DNA from: Clostridia bacterium
Lineage (GTDB): Bacteria; Bacillota; Clostridia; Christensenellales; CAG-917
DNA: 40,996 nucleotides
Reading direction: 5' to 3'
Assembly (NCBI GenBank): GCA_028710495.1
Contig: JAQUST010000015.1
Location: 1-40,996, forward strand
A program made the position numbers and the translations under genes. Positions 36,703 through 40,996 of this stretch are shown here, one piece after another; the first letter of the stretch is position 1; each line of letters starts with the position of its first letter. The notes under the pieces are model-generated. The model saw only the letters and a list, made by a program, of their open reading frames with translations, was not told where the DNA came from and ran no database searches.

Positions 36703-36757
36703 CCTTGTTGCTTTCTTGCCTTGTTGCTTTCTTGCCTTTTTTTTGTTGCTTTTGTTA
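36703..36757. repeat. 16-nt tandem repeat upstream of spoVAD
   Basis: CCTTGTTGCTTTCTTG occurs perfectly at 36703-36718 and 36719-36734, then in a T-stretched third copy to about 36757. On the spoVAD coding strand it is a purine-rich AAG/CAA leader lying 60-110 bases before the start codon. Confidence 0.8.
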
Positions 36758-36858
36758 CCTTATTTCTTTTGTTTCTTGATTATTGAATTTTAGTTATTTA
36801 ATGTATTTTGCTTAAGCAGAATAAACTTCAAATGTTTTTACTTAGGTTTAATATTTGT

Positions 36859-37014
36859 TATAGTTTTGTTTTTACGCATTAAACTCAATTACAATTTTGT
36901 TTTTCCATGAAACTTGGTCGGTAACAGTCCTGCTTCACCAAAGATGGAAACTCGATTATAATTTTGTTTTTCCATAAAACTCACTCATAGTTTTGTTTTC
37001 ACGAATTAAACTCA
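36859..37014. repeat. Four degenerate copies of a 28-31 nt unit in the spoVAC-spoVAD spacer
   Basis: Units share the core ATTTTGTTTTTCCAT and the end AAACTCA. They start near 36859, 36890, 36956 and 36986. The two pairs are separated by a unique 40-base segment (36915-36955) flanked by TTGGT and ACCAA. Copies differ at several positions. This is too irregular for a CRISPR array. No gene is visible in 36645-37081. Confidence 0.65.
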
Positions 37015-37081
37015 TATAGTGTTTAATCCCAAATCAAAATTTTTTGAATATTTATAATCAATAAATCCTAACTTTTTTGAA

Positions 37082-37516
37082 TTACAAAAATAATCCCACA
37101 ACTCCCACTAAGACTGAAGATACTATTCCAAACACAATAATCGGACCGGCAATAGTAAACATCTTCGCGCATATTCCGAACACCACACCTTCGCGATTGT
37201 ATTCCATTGCAGGTGAAACTATTGAATTTGCAAAACCTGTAATCGGTATAATAGAGCCGCCTCCTGCATAATGACCAAGTTTATCATAAAGACCGAGTCC
37301 GGTAAAAAATGAACCCAGAAAAATCATTATTATTGAAGTTACAGATCCAAGTGAAAGTTTATCAATATCGGGAATAATCAATTTGGTTACATCAGAAACA
37401 ACCTGTCCTACACAGCAAATCAATCCGCCTACAATAAATGCAGGCAACAATGTTTTCCATAGAGATGATTTTGGAATTGTTTGTTTCACAAGTTCAAGAT
37501 ATTTCTCTTTTTCCAT
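37082..37516 (-). CDS. spoVAC: Stage V sporulation protein AC
   Basis: 144 residues, a multi-pass membrane protein. Family blocks are LLPAFIVGGLICCVGQ, a long hydrophobic SIIMIFLGSFFTGLGLYD, and GGSIIPITGFANSIVSPAMEY. SpoVAC acts as the mechanosensitive pore for dipicolinic acid in spore formation and germination. It is the first gene of the spoVA set here, following a sigma-G-like promoter. GAGGAC inside the small upstream ORF is its likely ribosome binding site, about 11 bases before the ATG. Confidence 0.95.
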   Translation of the reverse strand: MEKEKYLELVKQTIPKSSLWKTLLPAFIVGGLICCVGQVVSDVTKLIIPDIDKLSLGSVTSIIMIFLGSFFTGLGLYDKLGHYAGGGSIIPITGFANSIVSPAMEYNREGVVFGICAKMFTIAGPIIVFGIVSSVLVGVVGLFL

Positions 37517-37519
37517 AGT

Positions 37520-37606
37520 CTACCAGTCCTCATCATCCATAAATTCGTCATAATCAGTGAAAAGGATTTCCTTGTCATCAATATTTGTAAGAAAATTTGT
37601 ATCCAT
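37520..37606 (-). CDS. Possible 28-residue acidic ORF just before spoVAC
   Basis: ATG 37606 to TAG 37520, ending 3 bases before the spoVAC start. The peptide begins MDTNFLTNIDD and ends DEFMDDEDW; about a third of residues are Asp or Glu. No ribosome binding site is present, and the sigma-G-like promoter would start transcription almost at its ATG, so translation would have to be leaderless. It may instead be only the spoVAC leader. Confidence 0.35.
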   Translation of the reverse strand: MDTNFLTNIDDKEILFTDYDEFMDDEDW

Positions 37607-37611
37607 ACATC

Positions 37612-37641
37612 TATTATGATAATTTGTTTATGGATATATAC
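37612..37641 (-). promoter_or_regulatory. Sigma-G (forespore) type promoter of the spoVA genes
   Basis: On the minus strand GTATA (37637-37641) and CATAATA (37612-37618) are separated by 18 bases, matching the sigma-G pattern GHATR, 18 bases, CATxHTA. The start point falls about 90 bases upstream of spoVAC. spoVA is a sigma-G operon in Bacillus. Confidence 0.65.
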
Positions 37642-37854
37642 TTATTTGAAGCTCTTATAGATTTTAAAATATATAAAATGTTCTCTAACAGCACATGTCA
37701 TCATTCCTTAGTATTATGCTGTAAATGCCTTAATTTTCAAAATTCAAAATCTATTACGCTAGTCGTTTTACAATTAGACATATCGTACATATCAGCTTTG
37801 AATAATGTTAGAATTTATAAAAAATTGCTTTTAGATTTCGGAATAAAAAGTTAT

Positions 37855-37896
37855 TAAAAAAAATAATAAAAAAATGCGTAAGCTAAAGCCTACGCA
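37855..37896 (-). terminator. Intrinsic terminator after sigF
   Basis: On the minus strand TGCGTAGGC pairs with GCTTACGCA around a TTTA loop (37875-37896), followed by a long T-run (37855-37874). The sigF stop codon lies inside the stem. It separates the spoIIA operon from the spoVA genes. Confidence 0.9.
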
Positions 37897-38603
37897 ATTC
37901 CGTCTTTAAGTTTTTGAAGAATTTTACCCTCAAGCCTTGAAACTTGAACTTGTGAAACTCCCATTTCTCTTGCAACTTCACTCTGCGTTTTGTCTCGAAA
38001 ATAACGCAAAATAATGATTTTTTTCTCTCGTTCAGGTAGCGTATTTATGATTTCTTTCATCAATATTTTGTTTAATGTTTCATCGCTTTCGTGACTATCA
38101 GTGATCAGCCTATCAATAAGCGTTCCACCATTTTCTTCGCTTTCAGCGTAAATTGAAATCACCATTTTCGAAGCATCAAGCGCAAATACAACATCGTGAA
38201 CATCCACAGTTAGTGCGGCAGCTATTTCTTCTAAACTAGGTTCTCTAAGCTTAGAGTTTTTGAAATCTTCGACATATCTCGAAATTTTGAAAGATAAAGT
38301 TTTCAACGCCCGCGAAACTTTTACAGTGCCGTCATCGCGAATAAATCTTTTTATCTCACCCATAATCATTGGAACTGCATAAGTTGAAAAGCGGACCTCA
38401 AATGTGGGGTCGAAATTATTTATTGCCTTGACAAAACCCATTGCGCCCAGTTGCATTAGGTCATCAAATTCAAGACGACCATAAAAGCGTTTGGCAATGG
38501 ATTTCACGAGCGGCATATTGGTTTCTATAAGTTTCGCTTTTGCATCATCATCCCCGTTCTGCGCAAGTTTTATGAGCGCAAGGGTGTCTTCGTGGCTTAG
38601 CAT
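37890..38603 (-). CDS. sigF: Forespore sigma factor SigF (SpoIIAC)
   Basis: 237 residues, a sigma-70 family factor of the sporulation group. Region 2 includes YGRLEFDDLMQLGAMGFVKA and RFSTYAVPMIMGEIKRFIRD. The C-terminal region 4 helix-turn-helix is SEVAREMGVSQVQVSRLE. The closely related SigG cannot be excluded by motif alone, but the place right after spoIIAA and spoIIAB, with a 7-base overlap, identifies SigF. It is held inactive by SpoIIAB until the septum forms, then starts forespore transcription. Confidence 0.95.
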   Translation of the reverse strand: MLSHEDTLALIKLAQNGDDDAKAKLIETNMPLVKSIAKRFYGRLEFDDLMQLGAMGFVKAINNFDPTFEVRFSTYAVPMIMGEIKRFIRDDGTVKVSRALKTLSFKISRYVEDFKNSKLREPSLEEIAAALTVDVHDVVFALDASKMVISIYAESEENGGTLIDRLITDSHESDETLNKILMKEIINTLPEREKKIIILRYFRDKTQSEVAREMGVSQVQVSRLEGKILQKLKDGIA

Positions 38604-39025
38604 TTGACCTCTTCAAATCGTTTATGTAAGCTTACCGCTGTGCCAACTCCGACTTCAGATTTCACTTTCACATCATCGACAAAGGCCTGCATCACCGTAA
38701 AGCCCATTCCACTTCTTTCGTCATCGGCACGAGTTGTGAAAAATGGTTGCATTGCTTCATCAATATTTGCTATTCCCTTTCCGAAATCGCGTATTACAAT
38801 ATCAACACAATCGCACAGTAATATTGCTTCTATCTCAATATTTCCCTTTTCGGAACCATATGCGTGGACTATTGAATTTGTCACAGCCTCACTCACGGCT
38901 GTTTTTATATCATTTATTTCTTCAAGAGTCGGCGATGATGATACACAAAAAGCGGCAACTGTGCTCCGCACAAAACTTTCATTAAGTGACAGCGCAGGTA
39001 CTGTCAGTTTCATTTTATTCTCCAT
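38597..39025 (-). CDS. spoIIAB: Anti-sigma F factor SpoIIAB (serine kinase)
   Basis: 142 residues, a GHKL-fold kinase. Seen: the N-terminal MENKMKLTVPALSLNESF, AVSEAVTNSIVHAYG with the metal-binding Asn, IRDFGKGI, and ERSGMGFTVMQAF. It binds SigF and phosphorylates SpoIIAA. ATG 39025 is chosen because it aligns with the known SpoIIAB start (MKNEMHLEFSALS in B. subtilis) and follows AGGGGTG; the GTG at 39031 gives two extra residues. It overlaps sigF by 7 bases. Confidence 0.95.
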   Translation of the reverse strand: MENKMKLTVPALSLNESFVRSTVAAFCVSSSPTLEEINDIKTAVSEAVTNSIVHAYGSEKGNIEIEAILLCDCVDIVIRDFGKGIANIDEAMQPFFTTRADDERSGMGFTVMQAFVDDVKVKSEVGVGTAVSLHKRFEEVKC

Positions 39026-39033
39026 ACACACCC

Positions 39034-39342
39034 CTAAATTTCTGTTTCTAAGATTTCCAACAATCCGCAGGACTTGAACACTTTTAGAACTTGACTGTTT
39101 GGACGTTTTAACAAAAGAGACTTTCCGCTTTTCTTCAATTTTTTGAATCGACCTAGAACCATACCAACTCCTGTACTGTCCATAAAATCAACATCTTTGA
39201 AGTCCAAAACAAGACAACGAAAATGCTTCACTTCAATTAGATTATCCAATGAAGCGCGAACACTGCTTGCCGTATGTTCATCCAATTCGCCCGACAAACG
39301 GGCATACAAGACATCTCCTAATTGTTCGTAGTCGACCGTCAT
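39034..39342 (-). CDS. spoIIAA: Anti-anti-sigma factor SpoIIAA
   Basis: 102 residues, a STAS-domain protein. The phosphorylated Ser is in FMDSTGVGMVLGRF. Dephosphorylated SpoIIAA releases SigF from SpoIIAB. ATG 39342 follows GAGGTG and starts MTVDYEQLGDVLYARLSGELD; the open frame further upstream has no ribosome binding site. First gene of the spoIIA operon, 8 bases before spoIIAB. I could not find a convincing sigma-H promoter in 39343-39460. Confidence 0.94.
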   Translation of the reverse strand: MTVDYEQLGDVLYARLSGELDEHTASSVRASLDNLIEVKHFRCLVLDFKDVDFMDSTGVGMVLGRFKKLKKSGKSLLLKRPNSQVLKVFKSCGLLEILETEI

Positions 39343-39461
39343 AAGCACCTCTAAATCAGCATAAGGCACACAAGAGTGCGAATTTTCAATTGTTTTAGAA
39401 AATTAAGATGTAATTAATCGAAAAATGTTATAAATTTTTTAGAAACAGCTCACAAAAATTG

Positions 39462-39490
39462 TTGACAATAATTTCGTTATGTTGTATATT
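39462..39490 (+). promoter_or_regulatory. Near-consensus promoter of the tRNA cluster
   Basis: TTGACA (39462-39467) and TATATT (39485-39490) with a 17-base spacer, about 90 bases before tRNA-Pro. It is the strongest vegetative promoter pattern in the window and points away from spoIIAA. Confidence 0.85.
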
Positions 39491-39497
39491 TTATAAG

Positions 39498-39579
39498 TCG
39501 CTTTGAGCGATAAGGCGAAACCTGTATCACGATTGCCAAAGCAACGCGTCAATACGGATGTCGTATGTAGACTAAGTAA
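39498..39579 (+). other. Structured leader before tRNA-Pro
   Basis: Starts at the predicted transcript start. Two hairpins are clear: TCGCT/AGCGA (39498-39510) and ATACG/CGTAT (39552-39566). It does not look like a tRNA and may only be removed by RNase P. No RNA family recognised. Confidence 0.4.
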
Positions 39580-39656
39580 CGGGGTGTAGCGCAGTTTGGT
39601 AGCGCACATGGTTTGGGACCATGGGGCCGGAGGTTCGAATCCTCTCACCCCGACCA
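39580..39656 (+). tRNA. tRNA-Pro (anticodon TGG)
   Basis: Full cloverleaf: acceptor CGGGGTG with CACCCCG, anticodon loop TTTGGGA with TGG, T arm GAGGTTCGAATCCTC, discriminator A and encoded CCA. Its 3' end can also pair with downstream sequence. Confidence 0.97.
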
Positions 39657-39693
39657 ATATTTTTTACCGAAATGCTCTCATTTCATTGGTCGG
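39650..39693 (+). promoter_or_regulatory. Trailer hairpin that captures the tRNA-Pro 3' end
   Basis: CCGACCAAT (39650-39658), which includes the tRNA CCA, is complementary to ATTGGTCGG (39685-39693). Between them GAAATG (39669-39674) and CATTTC (39679-39684) form a second perfect stem with a CTCT loop. The fold competes with the acceptor stem. A processing or attenuation role is inference; the 39657-39894 spacer holds no gene. Confidence 0.5.
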
Positions 39694-39820
39694 AAATATA
39701 ATAGTGAATACTACACTTCAGATAGTTTGAAAAAACATAAAATTCGAATGAATTTTTACTTCTGAGAACCTACACTAGTAACAATGAAACTTTGTGTTTC
39801 AATTCCAAAAAAAATCAAAA

Positions 39821-39855
39821 TGTAAGTATACTTACAACAAGATATGTGATATAAT
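39821..39855 (+). promoter_or_regulatory. Palindrome and extended -10 promoter before the CAT tRNA
   Basis: TGTAAGTATACTTACA (39821-39836) is a perfect 16-bp palindrome. It lies where a -35 box would be for TGATATAAT (39847-39855), an extended -10 with consensus TATAAT. The arrangement suggests a repressor or activator site on an internal tRNA promoter. Confidence 0.5.
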
Positions 39856-39894
39856 ATTTGTACCTTAATAATGAAGTGAAACTCCTTGCAATTC

Positions 39895-39971
39895 GGGCCT
39901 TTAGCTCAGTTGGTTAGAGCGGTCGGCTCATAACCGATTGGTCCGCGGTTCGAGTCCGTGAAGGCCCACCA
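39895..39971 (+). tRNA. tRNA with CAT anticodon, probably tRNA-Ile2 (lysidine type), else elongator Met
   Basis: Acceptor GGGCCTT with AAGGCCC, anticodon loop CTCATAA, encoded CCA. The sequence GGCTCATAACC and the 5' part match Firmicutes tRNA-Ile2 (CAT) more than elongator tRNA-Met, whose loop is usually TTCATAC there. It is not the initiator: the first acceptor pair is G-C and the anticodon stem lacks the three G-C pairs. Confidence 0.93.
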
Positions 39972-39994
39972 AACAAGTTTCGCTTCACTACTGT

Positions 39995-40071
39995 GGTCCG
40001 GTAGTACAGTTGGTTAGTACGCCAGCCTGTCACGCTGGAGGTCGAGGGTTCGAGTCCCTTCCGGATCGCCA
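39995..40071 (+). tRNA. tRNA-Asp (anticodon GTC)
   Basis: Acceptor GGTCCGG with CCGGATC (one G-U), anticodon loop CTGTCAC, T arm GAGGGTTCGAGTCCCTT, discriminator G and encoded CCA. Confidence 0.97.
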
Positions 40072-40075
40072 AAAC

Positions 40076-40106
40076 TTATGGCAGCGAGTTTCGCTCGCTG
40101 CCATAA
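40076..40106. repeat. Perfect 13-bp hairpin between tRNA-Asp and tRNA-Phe
   Basis: TTATGGCAGCGAG (40076-40088) pairs with CTCGCTGCCATAA (40094-40106), loop TTTCG. No T-run follows on the plus strand; GTTTT follows on the minus strand. It may be a tRNA processing spacer or a weak terminator for antisense reading. Confidence 0.7.
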
Positions 40107-40144
40107 ACAAAAATGAGACAAATTGCATTTTATTATGCAATCTT

Positions 40145-40220
40145 GCCCCGGTAGCTCAGTTGGTAGAGCAAGGGACTGAAAATCCCTGTGTCGGTGGTTC
40201 AAGTCCGCCCCGGGGCACCA
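40145..40220 (+). tRNA. tRNA-Phe (anticodon GAA)
   Basis: Acceptor GCCCCGG with CCGGGGC, anticodon loop CTGAAAA, T arm GGTGGTTCAAGTCCGCC, discriminator A and encoded CCA. This is the cognate of the T-box at 33622-33890. Confidence 0.97.
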
Positions 40221-40280
40221 ATAAGCTCATTTGTGCATAATGTTTTTGCCTCAAACGACGCGAAATGTTAACATAAATAA

Positions 40281-40380
40281 GTTGGTGTGGCTCAATCGAC
40301 ATTCGCCTATTGCTCTATTCATTATAGAAACGGCATTAGACGCTTGCATCTCGAGGTTGCGCTAGGTTCGTAGTTTATAT
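40281..40380 (+). pseudogene. Decayed tRNA copy 1 (related to tRNA-Thr)
   Basis: GTTGGTGTGGCTCAATCGAC matches the first 20 bases of the intact tRNA-Thr at 17 of 20 positions. The anticodon arm is lost. A T-arm-like AGGTTGCGCTAGGTTCG and an AT-rich spacer TTTATATG follow. Unit length is 100 bases. Confidence 0.55.
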
Positions 40381-40478
40381 GATGTTGTAGCTCAATCGAC
40401 AGAGGCTATCGACCTCAGCAAATGACACTATCATCTGACACTCGCCATTTAAGGCAAGCTAAATTCACAATTTAATAT
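40381..40478 (+). pseudogene. Decayed tRNA copy 2 (related to tRNA-Thr)
   Basis: GATGTTGTAGCTCAATCGAC again matches the tRNA-Thr 5' end. The rest cannot form an anticodon arm. The end GCTAAATTCACAATTTAA aligns with the end of copy 1. CTCAATCG begins at 40291, 40391 and 40489 in the two relics and the intact gene, a period of about 100. Confidence 0.55.
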
Positions 40479-40554
40479 GCTGGTGTAGCTCAATCGGCAG
40501 AGCAGCTGATTTGTAATCAGCAGGTTGATGGTTCAATTCCGTTCACCAGCTCCA
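40479..40554 (+). tRNA. tRNA-Thr (anticodon TGT)
   Basis: Acceptor GCTGGTG with CACCAGC, anticodon loop TTTGTAA, T arm GATGGTTCAATTCCGTT, discriminator T and encoded CCA. It is the intact third member of a tandem whose first two copies have decayed. Confidence 0.96.
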
Positions 40555-40557
40555 TAT

Positions 40558-40642
<85 letters not shown>

Positions 40643-40650
40643 CAAAACAA

Positions 40651-40698
40651 AAACCGCTAATACTTTATAACAAAAGGTGCTTAGCGGTTTTTATTTTT
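40651..40698 (+). terminator. Terminator of the tRNA cluster
   Basis: AAACCGCTAA (40651-40660) pairs with TTAGCGGTTT (40681-40690), followed by TTATTTTTGC. The 20-base loop is AT-rich. It ends where the CRISPR array begins. Confidence 0.8.
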
Positions 40699-40996
40699 GC
40701 TCTTTTAATATGGATAGATTAAAAACTGTTTCTTATTATGATATCAAAATGACATCAATAAGATTTACATTCCAATATGGATAGATTAAAAACGAATGTG
40801 GTTGCTAGTATTGCTTTCATTGTTTGGATTTACATTCCAATATGGATAGATTAAAAACGCGCTTATTCTGCTATTTGTAGAGAGCTGAATCAACGATTTA
40901 CATTCCAATATGGATAGATTAAAAACGACGGATTCAACACTTGCAAAGAATGTGGTTTTAAGATTTACATTCCAATATGGATAGATTAAAAACCAA
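40696..40996 (-). CRISPR. Leader-distal end of a CRISPR array, I-B-like repeat, running off the right edge
   Basis: Four identical repeats of 31-32 bases end at 40793, 40858, 40926 and 40993. They start GATTTACATTCCAATATGG and end AGATTAAAAAC. Spacers of 33-36 bases lie between (about 40727-40761, 40794-40826, 40859-40894, 40927-40961), all different. A fifth, leftmost repeat (40696-40726) keeps only the last 20 bases intact. Read on the minus strand the repeat starts GTTTTTAATC and ends ATGTAAAT, the end seen in clostridial type I-B repeats. The degenerate repeat is then the terminal one, and the leader and probably the cas genes lie to the right, outside the window. Confidence 0.95.

Noticed and set aside
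36859-37014. CRISPR-like array of about 30-nt repeats
   Set aside because: Only four copies, each with several differences, with unequal spacing (31, 67 and 29 bases) and almost no spacer between paired copies.
39343-39460. Sigma-H promoter for the spoIIA operon
   Set aside because: No stretch matched the AGGA-type -35 with a GAAT-type -10 at the right distance, although one is expected from Bacillus.
40076-40106. Terminator inside the tRNA cluster
   Set aside because: The hairpin is strong but is followed by ACAAAAATG on the plus strand, and tRNA genes continue downstream.

Overview
The window reads as part of the chromosome of an AT-rich, endospore-forming member of the Clostridia. The evidence is the nusA-infB operon headed by a PolC-related gene, a phenylalanine T-box leader, a mutS-mutL-miaA block with a YnbB-type lyase, and a sporulation block (spoIIAA-spoIIAB-sigF, spoVAC-spoVAD-spoVAE, yunB). 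Nothing in the protein-coding part looks foreign. Species cannot be assigned from sequence reading alone.

Layout. (1) 1-10234, plus strand: a PolC-derived exonuclease without polymerase, then rimP, nusA, rnpM/ylxR, ylxQ, infB, rbfA, a DHH phosphoesterase (nrnA-like), truB and ribF. This is the usual Firmicutes transcription/translation operon, tightly overlapped from nusA to rbfA. (2) 10308-11215, plus strand: an endonuclease-IV-like TIM-barrel gene with its own promoter. A 660-base gap follows, holding three inverted repeats and a broken minus-strand coding remnant. (3) 11877-21225, minus strand: miaB, mutS, mutL, miaA and the PLP lyase ynbB, so tRNA A37 modification (MiaA then MiaB) sits beside mismatch repair. 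(4) 21357-24110, plus strand: a class A penicillin-binding protein. (5) 24256-29774, minus strand: mutS2 (no Smr domain), a small membrane protein, a cysteine desulfurase and thiI; the last two probably form a sulfur relay for 4-thiouridine. (6) 30016-33925, minus strand: pheS and pheT behind a T-box with a UUC specifier. (7) 34117-39342, minus strand: spoIIAA-spoIIAB-sigF with a strong terminator, then spoVAC-spoVAD-spoVAE behind a sigma-G-like promoter, and yunB. (8) 39462-40698, plus strand: tRNA genes for Pro, Ile2/Met (CAT), Asp, Phe, Thr and Tyr, with two decayed tRNA copies, closed by a terminator. (9) 40696-40996: the leader-distal end of a CRISPR array (I-B-like repeat) that runs off the right edge; no cas gene is in the window.

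Several spacers carry short tandem duplications of unrelated sequence: 6-nt units at 25441, 11-nt units at 24172, 16-nt units at 36703, 18-nt units at 11773, about 30-nt units at 36859, about 40-nt copies of the mutS tail at 16975, and about 100-nt tRNA units at 40281. Local slippage or duplication appears to be a habit of this genome. The most notable items are the free-standing PolC-type exonuclease, the Smr-less MutS2, the decayed mutS tails, the decayed tRNA tandem, a 16-bp palindrome at a tRNA promoter, and the CRISPR array end. I did not find a clear, complete, undescribed multi-gene system.
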